Positions 6,975-15,246 of a stretch of 64,000 nucleotides of DNA are shown one piece after another. This DNA is from UBA4615 sp964399635 (GTDB lineage Bacteria; Pseudomonadota; Gammaproteobacteria; Burkholderiales; Burkholderiaceae_E). The DNA is taken from NCBI GenBank assembly GCA_964399635.1, contig CAYNRU010000050.1, positions 1-64,000 of the forward strand. The letters are read 5' to 3'. The notes beneath the pieces were generated by a model that saw only the letters and a program-made list of their open reading frames with translations, did no database searches and had not been told where the DNA came from. A program made the position numbers and the translations under genes. Each line of letters begins with the position of its first letter. Positions within the stretch are counted from its first letter, which is position 1.

Positions 6975-8498
6975 ATGAAGCTGCAAAGGATCCGGATCGC
7001 CACCCTGTTGAAGCTCGCCGTGGCGTTCATGCTCATGGCGGCCGTCGCGGTCGTCGTCCTGCTGCCGCGTCGCACGGGCGTCGAGGGCTGGGCGGAGCGC
7101 GCGACGCCCAAGGCCAATACCGTCACGACCGACGCGGCGGTGCGCGCCGCATTCGCGTCCGCGACCCCGGCGCCCGACGCCAAGGCCTACGAGACGCTCG
7201 CGCGCTACGTCCTGGAAGGCTGGGCCGGATACCGCACGCCGGGCGGCGAGCGCGCCCACTATCCCGGCCCGCCGAGCGAAGCGGGGCGCCGCAGCGACGG
7301 GATGGAGGGCTTCGCGAGGATGTTCCCGATGGCAGCCGCGTGGCTGGCCAGCGGGCGGCCGCAGGTCATCGACACCGGGGGCGGGCGTGTCGACCTCGCC
7401 GACGCCTTTGCGCGCGGGCTCGCCACCGGCACCGACCCGGCCAACCCCGCCTACTGGGGCCCGATCCGCGACTACGGCCAGTCGATTGTCGAGTCGGCCG
7501 ACGTGGCGCTCGGCCTCTGGCTGTCGCGCGACGTCGTGTGGAAGCGCCTGGACCCCACCGAGCGCGCGCACGTGGTCGCGTGGCTCGAGGGCGCACTGCG
7601 CAGCGCGCCCTACGAGGGCAACTGGCAGTTGTTCCCGCTGATCGTGCACCGCGCGCTGAAGGGGCTGGGCGCCGACGTCTCGCGCTGGGACGCGCGGATG
7701 CAGAGCAGCTGGGAATACTTCCGGACCTTCCATCGCGGCGCTGGGTGGTTCTTCGACCCGCCGCACGGATTCGACTATTACAACGCGTGGTCGATCCACT
7801 ACGGCATGTTCTGGCTGCAGCGCATGGATCCGGGCTTCGATCCGGAGTTCGTCCGCAAGGTGCACTCGGATTTCATCGCATCCTACAAGCACTTCTTCGG
7901 ACCGCAGGGCCATCCTGCGATGGGTCGCAGCGTCTGCTACCGGATGGCCGCCCCCGTGCCGCTGCTGACCGCGCAGGTGCTGGCGCCCGGCGCCGTCTCC
8001 AAGGGCGAGGCGATGCGTGCGCTCGACCTGACCTGGTCGCTGTTCGTCGGTCGGGGCGCACTGGCCGACGGCGCCGTGACCGCGGGCTTCTGCGGCCCTG
8101 ATTTCGCCACGCACGCCCAATATTCGGGGCCGGCGAGCTGCCTGTGGGCGCTGCGCTCCCTGGTCGTGGCCTTCGCGCTCGACCGCGAGCTGCGCCTGTT
8201 CGACGCGCCCCGCGAGCCGCTGCCCGTCGAGCGCGCCGATTTCTCGCTGCGCAACGACACCGCGGGCTGGACGCTCACCGGCTCGCGTGCGACCGGCCGC
8301 ATCGCGCTCGTCATGGACCACGGCCAGTCGGACGACGCGCCCGCGATCAGGCCCTACGGGCTACGCAGCCGCGCCCTCGAGACACTGCTGCACGCGCCGC
8401 GCCGCCCCGACAACACGCCCGCGCTGTACGAGCGCAAGACCTATTCGACCGACCGGCCCGTCAGCCGTTGCGACGCACCCCAAGCTTCCAACCGCTGA
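6975..8498 (+). CDS. DUF2264-family protein with N-terminal membrane anchor
   Basis: A 507-residue protein. Residues 9-31 form one hydrophobic helix after a basic start, so the rest is probably periplasmic. The body matches the DUF2264 pattern, with RSDGMEGFARMFP near residues 108-120, the WGPIRDYGQSIVESAD segment, the EGNWQLFP and DYYNAWSIHYGMFW motifs, and the SYKHFFGPQGHPAMGRS region. Such alpha/alpha-toroid proteins are thought to be glycan-active; I recall that part of the family has been assigned beta-glucuronidase activity, which is unverified here. It follows the GMC oxidoreductase by 37 bp on the same strand. Oxidation of a sugar and then a hydrolase or lyase acting on uronate-like residues would fit, but this is inference. 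Confidence 0.75.
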   Translation: MKLQRIRIATLLKLAVAFMLMAAVAVVVLLPRRTGVEGWAERATPKANTVTTDAAVRAAFASATPAPDAKAYETLARYVLEGWAGYRTPGGERAHYPGPPSEAGRRSDGMEGFARMFPMAAAWLASGRPQVIDTGGGRVDLADAFARGLATGTDPANPAYWGPIRDYGQSIVESADVALGLWLSRDVVWKRLDPTERAHVVAWLEGALRSAPYEGNWQLFPLIVHRALKGLGADVSRWDARMQSSWEYFRTFHRGAGWFFDPPHGFDYYNAWSIHYGMFWLQRMDPGFDPEFVRKVHSDFIASYKHFFGPQGHPAMGRSVCYRMAAPVPLLTAQVLAPGAVSKGEAMRALDLTWSLFVGRGALADGAVTAGFCGPDFATHAQYSGPASCLWALRSLVVAFALDRELRLFDAPREPLPVERADFSLRNDTAGWTLTGSRATGRIALVMDHGQSDDAPAIRPYGLRSRALETLLHAPRRPDNTPALYERKTYSTDRPVSRCDAPQASNR

Positions 8499-9293
8499 AC
8501 CGGCACGCGCACCCCGATGCAGCGCGCGCCGGCCGCCACCGTCGGCTCGGCTTGTGCGCACGAAGCGCCGCATGCTGCGAAACCGCTCGCAACCCACGTC
8601 CGGCGCGACCCGTTTTCGCACGACGACCCGGTTGCGTGCAACGACCCGGTTGCGCGCGCCGATCCGTCCGGCTCCGGGTTCGCCATCGCGCGTGAGGACC
8701 CGCCGCATGCGTGGGTCCGGGGCCTGTTTACCGTGGTGAACCGGGACTAAGTCCAACCCGTTTGCACGCATCGCGCCGGTCCATCGGCCGCGCGCGCCCA
8801 ACGCGCCGCGCACTCGCACGCGCCAGCGCTTCCCGATGCGCAGGCTCCACACGCCGAACGCCGGCTGCGGACCGGCGATCTGCGGGGTTTTCGCATGCCC
8901 CGCGACTCCGGCGGTACGCACGCATCGTACGCAAGAGCACCAGCAATGCCGTGCTTTCCACCTCGTCCGCGCATCCAACGCACGACATCCCGACCCGGGC
9001 CCCTGCCGCGCACTGAAGGCGCCGCCCCTTCCCAATGACGCGCGCGCCGCGTCGACTAAGGACATCCATCACACACATCGGACCGGTCGTCGGCCCTGAT
9101 CGACCGTTCGATTCCATCGCTCGGGGGATGCGCGCCGTTCGTCCGTGGCGCCTTCTTCCGCTGCGCCGTGGCCATCAGAGTCTCGACTCCATTCAGACAA
9201 ATGCGGTCGCGATACGTGCCGCCGGCGATGCAGCCCCATGAGGGCCCGACTCCCGGTCGTCTCATTCGCTGGTCCGACGCGGAGGTAAAGCAA
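8499..9293. other. 795-bp region without a convincing gene
   Basis: Short open frames occur on both strands but none has a ribosome site, a recognisable domain or continuity with the neighbours. The best, at 8517-8750 plus, encodes a low-complexity 77-residue peptide. An 18-bp direct repeat (ACGACCCGGTTGCG core) stands at 8623-8658. Two small inverted repeats lie at 8882-8903 (GCGGGG/CCCCGC) and 8914-8930 (GTACG/CGTAC). The last part must contain the promoter and leader of the lipoprotein gene at 9294. The stretch is unusually long for this compact region. Confidence 0.4.
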
Positions 9294-10436
9294 ATGTTTG
9301 ATGAACTGAATCAAGACCGGGGCAGCGCACGGCGCGCCGAGTTCGACCCCTCGCTCTTTTCCAGGGCCGGCGCTACCGCCCGTGCCGGGTTGGGTGCAGC
9401 CGGCGTGATGTTCGCATTCGTGCTTGGCGCCTGCAGCCATGCGGAAAACCCGCCGGAGCAGGCTGCTACGGCTGCCGCAGCCGACGCGACGTCGACGGCG
9501 GGCCCGGCCGAGACCTCGGCACCCAACTCAGCGCAGACCGCCACCGCGTCGCGCGGCAACGGCAATGTCGCCAACGCCACGTCCACGGCCACGTCCACGT
9601 CCACGTCGACCGGGGGCGCGACGACGACCACGTCCTCAGGGACGACGAACTCGGTCGACACCCTCGTCAACGACATGAAGTTGAACAACGACCTGGTTCT
9701 CGCCGGCGTGCCGCCCGAGCGTGGTTATGCGGCAGGGCCGGGCTTCGTCGTCATGGGCAACGATCCGCGCGGTACGCGGACACCGACCTGGTGGAATCCC
9801 GCCAACACCTACTACAAGAGCTCGGCCTACTGGAACCAGATCGTTCCCTGGATGGTGATCTTCGACGGCGTGGGCAACGCGGCGACGAACACCCGGGTCG
9901 AGCTGCGCAACATGAAGGCCTATTACAAGAGCCGCTCGAGCGGCCAGTGGATCCTCCTGTCGCAGGGCACGATCGACGGCGAGAACTACCCCAAGGGCCT
10001 GAACACGACGCCTGCGGCGCGCCCGGACATCATCTCGCTCGCCGGCGGCGTGGTTTCGGTCCGTCCCCCGAGCACCGACCTGCATTTCCATGGATGGTGC
10101 TGCGCGCGCTCCCTGCCCGCGCCGGCCGACATCGCGGCGATCCACATCACGCTCCAGTCGCGCCTGACCGTGCACGACCCCAGCCAGCCGGACGATCGTT
10201 CGGCGGCCCGATACCTCATCCAGGTCGGCGGCGACTACTACCCCGACTCGTCGATGAGCACACGCGCGTTCGCCCCGGACTACTGGAACCCCGGCATTGG
10301 GCTGTCCCGCTCCAAGCTCGTCCGCAACACGTGGCAGTCTTACAGCTTCACGACGCTCGACGTCGCGATCCAGGATCCGGGCGGTGCTGCGATCACCGAA
10401 GCCGAACTGCGTCGCGCACCGCCCCCTCTCGACTGA
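9294..10436 (+). CDS. Lipoprotein of unknown family, paralog 1 of a tandem pair
   Basis: A 380-residue protein starting at ATG 9294, which is preceded at 7 bp by a perfect GGAGGT ribosome site. An Arg-rich N-region of about 30 residues leads into a hydrophobic stretch ending in the lipobox LGAC (Cys47). A long Ala/Ser/Thr-rich linker (about residues 50-125) follows, then a conserved domain of about 258 residues shared with the next gene. That domain is rich in Trp, Tyr and Asn and has blocks WWNPAN, VPWMVIFDGVGN, LHFHGWCCARS and YLIQVGGDYYPD. The overall look is a compact extracellular beta-rich domain, perhaps glycan binding. I do not recognise the family and assign no function. It sits within the polysaccharide region. 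Confidence 0.85.
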   Translation: MFDELNQDRGSARRAEFDPSLFSRAGATARAGLGAAGVMFAFVLGACSHAENPPEQAATAAAADATSTAGPAETSAPNSAQTATASRGNGNVANATSTATSTSTSTGGATTTTSSGTTNSVDTLVNDMKLNNDLVLAGVPPERGYAAGPGFVVMGNDPRGTRTPTWWNPANTYYKSSAYWNQIVPWMVIFDGVGNAATNTRVELRNMKAYYKSRSSGQWILLSQGTIDGENYPKGLNTTPAARPDIISLAGGVVSVRPPSTDLHFHGWCCARSLPAPADIAAIHITLQSRLTVHDPSQPDDRSAARYLIQVGGDYYPDSSMSTRAFAPDYWNPGIGLSRSKLVRNTWQSYSFTTLDVAIQDPGGAAITEAELRRAPPPLD

Positions 10437-11482
10437 TTCCGGATCCGCGCAGCCACCTTGGCACATCGCCTAACGCCCGCGAGAGGCGATCGGCGGTGCC
10501 GTCTTACGGTTGCACGGGCCGAGCCGATAGAATCGGGATCGTCGTCACCCTTCGAATTCGACCGATGCGACTCCACGCGCTCCGACGCACCTGCCTGATT
10601 GCCGTCGCAACCGCCGTTCTCTCCTCCGGGGCTCTCGGCAAATCCGACAACGGCAAGCCGAGCGGTAGCATCAATTCGGTCGACACCGTCGTCAACGACA
10701 TGAAGTTGAAGAACGACCTGGTGCTCGCCGGCATTCCGTCCTCCCGCGGTTATGCGGCAGGGCCGGGCTTCGTGGTCATGGGCAACGATCCGCGCGGCAC
10801 GCGGACACCGACCTGGTGGAATCCCGCCAACGCCTACTACAAGAGCTCGGCCTATTGGACCCAGATCGTTCCGTGGATGGTGATCTTCGACGGCGTGGGA
10901 AACGCGGCGACGAACACCCGGGTCGAGCTGCGTAACATGAAGGCCTACTACAAGAGCCGCTCGAGCGGCCAGTGGATCCTCCTGTCGCAGGGCACGATCG
11001 AAGGTGAGAATTTCCCCAAGGGGCTGAATGCAGTGCAATCAGGCCGCCCCGACATCGTTTCGCTCGCCAACGGCGTGGTCTCGGTTCGCCCGCCCAGCAC
11101 CGACCTGCATTTCCACGGATGGTGCTGCGCGCGCTCCCTGCCCGCGCCGGCCGACATCGCGGCGATCCACATCACGCTCCAGTCGCGCCTGACCGTGCAC
11201 GACCCCAGCCAGCCGGACGATCGTTCGGCGGCCCGATACCTCATCCAGGTCGGCGGTGACTACTACCCCGACACTTCGACGAAAAACAGCGCGTTCGCCC
11301 CGGATCGCTGGAATCCGGGCATCGGACTGTCTCGCTCCAAGCTCGTCGGCAACGCGTGGCAGTCTTACAGCTTCACGACCATCGGCGTCGGAGTCCAGGA
11401 TCCAGGCGGCGCGGCCATCGCGGAAGCCGAACTGCGTCGCGCGCCGCCGCCGCTCGACTGATTCCGGATCCGCGCAGCCACC
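9651..11482 (+). repeat. Direct tandem duplication, unit offset 1025 bp
   Basis: The segment 9651-10457 recurs at 10676-11482 with a constant offset of 1025 bp and no gap seen in the stretches compared. Bases 10092-10231 and 11117-11256 are identical over 140 bp. The match runs past both stop codons into the downstream sequence ATTCCGGATCCGCGCAGCC, so DNA and not just protein was copied. The N-terminal signal and linker regions are not part of the duplication. Confidence 0.92.
10565..11461 (+). CDS. Secreted protein of unknown family, paralog 2 of a tandem pair
   Basis: A 298-residue protein with a standard Sec signal (MRLHALRRTCLIAVATAV, then about SSGALG) but no lipobox. A 12-residue linker leads into the same conserved domain as the upstream gene. 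The two domains run without an insertion or deletion for about 258 residues and differ mainly near positions equivalent to KNDLVLAGIPSSRG and the DTSTKNSAFAPDRW loop. The vicinal cysteines of GWCCARS are the only Cys pair in both. It starts at ATG 10565, 128 bp after the first copy. One copy is thus predicted to be membrane tethered and the other free, which suggests division of labour or a dosage effect. The function is unknown. Confidence 0.85.
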   Translation: MRLHALRRTCLIAVATAVLSSGALGKSDNGKPSGSINSVDTVVNDMKLKNDLVLAGIPSSRGYAAGPGFVVMGNDPRGTRTPTWWNPANAYYKSSAYWTQIVPWMVIFDGVGNAATNTRVELRNMKAYYKSRSSGQWILLSQGTIEGENFPKGLNAVQSGRPDIVSLANGVVSVRPPSTDLHFHGWCCARSLPAPADIAAIHITLQSRLTVHDPSQPDDRSAARYLIQVGGDYYPDTSTKNSAFAPDRWNPGIGLSRSKLVGNAWQSYSFTTIGVGVQDPGGAAIAEAELRRAPPPLD

Positions 11483-11579
11483 GCGGCTCGTCGCCGGGTT
11501 TCGTCACCGGCCGATGGGTCTTGGAATCAGCATGGACGACGGATCACACGCGTCCCGGTTGTGCAGACCGGGACGATCT

Positions 11580-12869
11580 TCAGGCGGGCAGAATGCCGGT
11601 TGGAGCAGCGTCAGCGGGCGTCCGCCTCGCGACGGCGCGATCGTACAGCTCCGCGATCTTCTGGCTGTTCCTGTCCCAGGTGAACTGGGCGGCACGACGC
11701 GCGGCCCCGTCGGCAAGCGGTTGCAGCTTGCTCCTGCCGTCCGCGAGCTCGCCGAGCCTCGCGGTCAGGTCGTCGCGTACCTGGTCGAGGCTGCGGATCG
11801 GTATCTTGACCCCGCAGGTTGCATCGACGATGGCGGCGTACCCGTGGTGGTCGAGGCAGATCACCGGCAGGCCGCGTGCGAGTGCCTCGAACACCACGTT
11901 CGTGGTGAGGTCCTGGACGCTGAGCAGGACGAACAGGTCGGCAGCGTCGAAGTGCTGCTGCGTCTGTGCGTGCGGGATCCAGCCGAGAAACCTGGCATCG
12001 ATCCCCAGGCGGCCCGCGGTCTCTTCGTGACGGGCGCGCGAGTCGCCGTCGCCCACCACCGTCAACGAGATCCGTCGGGTGTGGTCCGGCAGCCTGGCGA
12101 TCGACTCCAGCAGCAGGCCCAGCGGCTTGCGCTCGATCAGGGCGCCCACCCACAGCAGTCGAAGCGGGCCGTCGCCGGGATCCTTCCTGGCGGCGGACAC
12201 GGGCTGATGGCTGCCCGTTTCGGGTATCCAGTGCACGTCGCCCCCGAAGCGTCGTTGGAAGCGCTCCCCGATGTCCGGCGCAGCGGCCACGAAGGCGCCC
12301 CCCGGGAGCTGGGTCGCGCGATAGGCGAGGCGGACACGCGGACTGAATCGGAACTGCGCCCAGGTGACCGCGCTGCGGATCGCCTGGAACAGGCGCACCC
12401 GAGGAGTCAGCACCCCGTAGAGCGCGCGCGGGGCGAACAGCAGGCCGCCCACCGGCCCCCATATGAACGGCACGCCCAGCTGCCAGAGGAAGCCAGGCTC
12501 GCGGAACCCGTTGATCGTGAGGTGATGCGCGGCGGCGACCTCGTACTTCTGCATCAGCTCCCGAGCCAGGGCGAGCACGCGGCGCTGGTACAGGATGTAC
12601 TTCAGGTAGTAGCCGATGCGCAGCCGGTTCTTCCTGCCGTCGTAGTCGCTGCCGTGACGAACGAAGAACACCTCGATCGTGCAGCCCTCGTCGCGCAGGC
12701 CCTGCACCGCGCGCTCCACCGCGGGCCGGAAGCCGTTGTCCTCGGTGATCAGCAGCAGCGCATGGCGACGCGCCAGGCGGGACGTCAGGTTCCAGCCGAC
12801 GGCGTGCTCGCTGCCCATGTCCGGCGCGCACTGATGAGCTGAGACGATGAAGTAGGGGGTTCGGTTCAT
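11580..12869 (-). CDS. Glycosyltransferase, GT4 family
   Basis: A 429-residue GT-B fold retaining glycosyltransferase. The N-terminal domain begins PYFIVSAHQCAPDMGSEHAVGW, the usual glycine-containing donor/acceptor loop. A central region PFIWGPVGGLLFAP leads to the C-terminal donor-binding domain with LRLLWVGALIERKPLGLLL and, later, the E-x7-E type segment near VVFEALARGLPVICLDHHG. No membrane segment is predicted, so it acts on the cytoplasmic face. It is the last gene of a leftward series of polysaccharide genes, 84 bp after the previous one, and faces the duplicated secreted genes tail to tail. Donor and acceptor sugars cannot be told from sequence. Confidence 0.92.
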   Translation of the reverse strand: MNRTPYFIVSAHQCAPDMGSEHAVGWNLTSRLARRHALLLITEDNGFRPAVERAVQGLRDEGCTIEVFFVRHGSDYDGRKNRLRIGYYLKYILYQRRVLALARELMQKYEVAAAHHLTINGFREPGFLWQLGVPFIWGPVGGLLFAPRALYGVLTPRVRLFQAIRSAVTWAQFRFSPRVRLAYRATQLPGGAFVAAAPDIGERFQRRFGGDVHWIPETGSHQPVSAARKDPGDGPLRLLWVGALIERKPLGLLLESIARLPDHTRRISLTVVGDGDSRARHEETAGRLGIDARFLGWIPHAQTQQHFDAADLFVLLSVQDLTTNVVFEALARGLPVICLDHHGYAAIVDATCGVKIPIRSLDQVRDDLTARLGELADGRSKLQPLADGAARRAAQFTWDRNSQKIAELYDRAVARRTPADAAPTGILPA

Positions 12870-12953
12870 GGGCTTGGGCGTGCCGACCGCTGCAGGTGAT
12901 GTCCGCCCGAGGGACGGGACGCGCGCAGGGTCGCGCCCGCGCGCCGACAGCCT

Positions 12954-14183
12954 TCAGTGCGCAGTCGTCTCCCGCTCGCGCTTGAGGACCGTCGGACCGT
13001 CGCCAGCGGGTTCGACGCGCCCAGGGGAGCTGGGCGGATCCGACGACTGCACCCGGGAATCATGAGCCCGGAACTCGGCGATGTCAGTGAAGATGCGCTG
13101 GTGCGCATCGGCGACGATCTCCCAGCTGAACAGCGCGCTGGCGCGCTCCCGGCCGAGGCGCCCCTTCTCGAGGACCGCCTCGGGATTGGCCAGCGCCCAC
13201 TCGAGCTGCCGCTGCAGGTCGTCCGGATCGGCCTTGCGGAACGTGAGCGCGGTATCGCCGACGACGAACTGGTTTTCCTGGATGTCGCTGCAGATCACCG
13301 GCACGCCCAGCCCCATGTTCTCCAGGATCACCGGAGACAGGCCTTCGATGTCGGAGGGCTGGATGTAGGCATACGCGTTCTTCATCAGCGCATGCGTCTT
13401 GCTGCCGTACACGAAGCCGGGGAAGACGATCCGGGGATCGGTCGTCGCACGGATGCGGCGCTCGAAATCGGAAGGATTGGGGGAGCCGCCGACCAGCACC
13501 AGCTTCTTGGTGGTGCGCAGCTTCTCGAACGCGGGCACCAGGTACTGCAGGCCCTTGTCGGGAATGAAGCGCCCGACGAACAGGAAATAGCTTCCGGGCT
13601 CGAGGCCGAGCTCGTCCAGGATCGACGTGTCCAGCCCCTCCTCGGACACCTCGCTGCCGAACGGGATGAAGTCGTAGCGACGCCGGAAGCGCTTCTCGAA
13701 CTCCGCCTTGCAGAACACGTTGTCGAAGATCACCGCGGTCGGAGCGAAAGCGCTCACATACTGGGTCAGCCACAGGTACACCCGACCGTACCAGGGCCAC
13801 TTGGCGCGCTTCCAGTCGACGCCGTCCTGGGACAGGAACACCTTCTTGCCGAAGAGTCGCAGGATCAGCGCGAACGGGCTGTTGCCGCCGTTCTGCATGT
13901 GGACCACGTCGCCGGTGTTGTTGACGATGATGTCCCAGACGCACTTGAAACCATGCAGCAGCGTATCGAAGCCCTTCTTCGCGGTGGGCGTGTACACGTT
14001 GCGGATCTCGACACCCTTGTACTCGGTGCCGATCGGTTGCTCGCCCGGGTACAGCCGGTTGTAGGCGACCACCTGATGCCCGCGGGCAACCAGCCGCGGG
14101 AACAACTCGGCCGCGAACTTGTCGGCGCCGGCGCAGCCGGGCCGCAGGGGAATGGACCGGAACGAGAAAGCGGCTATACGCAT
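12954..14183 (-). CDS. Glycosyltransferase, GT4 family
   Basis: A 409-residue GT-B enzyme. The N-terminus has FRSIPLRPGCAGADKFAAEL, the glycine-rich loop typical of sugar-nucleotide dependent GT4 enzymes. The DVVHMQNGGNSPFAL segment resembles rhamnosyl- and fucosyl-transferase relatives. The C-terminal domain has YFLFVGRFIPDKGLQYL and the donor-binding EGLSPVILENMGLGVPVICSD (E-x7-E like) around residues 295-315. The last 40 residues are hydrophilic and probably disordered. It is 36 bp downstream of the RmlD-like gene. Since rmlBACD lie in the same region, L-rhamnose is one plausible donor sugar, but this is inference. Confidence 0.92.
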   Translation of the reverse strand: MRIAAFSFRSIPLRPGCAGADKFAAELFPRLVARGHQVVAYNRLYPGEQPIGTEYKGVEIRNVYTPTAKKGFDTLLHGFKCVWDIIVNNTGDVVHMQNGGNSPFALILRLFGKKVFLSQDGVDWKRAKWPWYGRVYLWLTQYVSAFAPTAVIFDNVFCKAEFEKRFRRRYDFIPFGSEVSEEGLDTSILDELGLEPGSYFLFVGRFIPDKGLQYLVPAFEKLRTTKKLVLVGGSPNPSDFERRIRATTDPRIVFPGFVYGSKTHALMKNAYAYIQPSDIEGLSPVILENMGLGVPVICSDIQENQFVVGDTALTFRKADPDDLQRQLEWALANPEAVLEKGRLGRERASALFSWEIVADAHQRIFTDIAEFRAHDSRVQSSDPPSSPGRVEPAGDGPTVLKRERETTAH

Positions 14184-14219
14184 CGACGTGTCAGAGGTGG
14201 GTCGCCAGGGCCGGCAGCA

Positions 14220-15116
14220 TCAGAGGTAGTTTCCGTACGCGACGTCCACGTACTCCTTCAACGCCACCTTCCAATCCCGCATCTGGTTCACGTTGCGCAG
14301 CGCCAGCTTGCGGTTGATCAGCCGCTCGGAATCAGGGCGCGGCGCGAAGAACTCGGACTTGAAGAAATCCGAGTTGACCTCGTTGATCTTCACGCGGTCC
14401 TGCAGGCCGAGCACGCGCAGCAGCTCGTGCGAGACCTCCAGGCGGCTGGTCACGCCCTCGCAGACCATGTTGTACAGGCCCCAGTACTCGTTCTGCACCA
14501 GGCTCTTGACGTTGGCCGCGAAGTCCATCGTGTAAGTGGGCGTCCCCAGCTTGTCGTGCACGACGTTGAGCTCGGTCTTGCCCGCCTTCAGCTGCTTCAT
14601 CAGCTTGGAGATGAACTTCTTGTCCTTCTTCGGACCGCCGCCCATCATCCAGCCGGCGCGGCACACCAGGTGCCGGCGCGCGTTCTGCGTCACGTAGAGC
14701 TCTCCGGCGTACTTGGAGCGCGCGTAGTGGCCAAGCGGGTTGGGAAGGTCCCAGTCGTCGAAGGTGTCCTTCGAGCCGTCGAAGATGCCCGCGGTGCTGA
14801 TGTACAGCAGCGGAATGTCGAGCTCGTTGGCGATCCAGACCGCGTTTTCGGCGGCCGTGGTGTTGGTCAGGTAGGCGTCCTCGACGTTCTTCTCGCAGTA
14901 CTCGAGGTCCGTGTGGGCGCCGAGGTGGAACAGGTAGTCGGGACGGTAGGCCTTGACGTCCTTGCGGTAGGCGTCGAGGTCACGGAAGTCCAGCAGGCTC
15001 AGCCAGGACTCGTTGACGTCCTTGTCGGTGCAGCGAAGGTCGTGATCACTGCCGAAAACCGCATGAAATGCCTGCCCGAGCATGCCGCCACTGCCAGCGA
15101 GATAGATCTTCTTCAA
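14220..15116 (-). CDS. RmlD-like NAD(P)-dependent sugar-nucleotide reductase
   Basis: A 298-residue short-chain dehydrogenase of the extended RmlD substrate-binding type. The nucleotide loop is GSGGMLGQ near the N-terminus, with HLGAHTDLEYCE and STAGIFDGS strands and the catalytic YARSK (Tyr-x3-Lys). A TTG start at 15116 is preferred: AGGA lies 8 bases upstream and the Rossmann strand then begins at residue 2. A GTG at 15185 would add 23 residues of implausible sequence. It is clearly different from the RmlD in the rmlBACD operon, having HLGAHTD where that protein has LNAAAYTAVD, so it probably reduces another 4-keto or epimerised sugar nucleotide. It sits between glycosyltransferase genes. 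Confidence 0.85.
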   Translation of the reverse strand: MKKIYLAGSGGMLGQAFHAVFGSDHDLRCTDKDVNESWLSLLDFRDLDAYRKDVKAYRPDYLFHLGAHTDLEYCEKNVEDAYLTNTTAAENAVWIANELDIPLLYISTAGIFDGSKDTFDDWDLPNPLGHYARSKYAGELYVTQNARRHLVCRAGWMMGGGPKKDKKFISKLMKQLKAGKTELNVVHDKLGTPTYTMDFAANVKSLVQNEYWGLYNMVCEGVTSRLEVSHELLRVLGLQDRVKINEVNSDFFKSEFFAPRPDSERLINRKLALRNVNQMRDWKVALKEYVDVAYGNYL

Positions 15117-15246
15117 GGCGTATGTCCTGTTTGGTAGAGGAAGCAGCCAGGTTATTGCCCGACCGATTCGGAAAAATTCTCCCACGGCGCAGGTCGATCA
15201 CGCTGTGCAGGATTTCTCCAACCGTCGCAGGAGCACCAGAACCTTG

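Noticed and set aside
8517..8750. 77-codon frame after the DUF2264 gene
   Set aside because: No ribosome site, low-complexity product, and no recognisable domain; part of it is the 18-bp direct repeat.
12957..15137. Open frame of 726 codons on the plus strand
   Set aside because: It is antisense to two well-supported genes (GT4 and RmlD-like) that have clear motifs; its translation has none.
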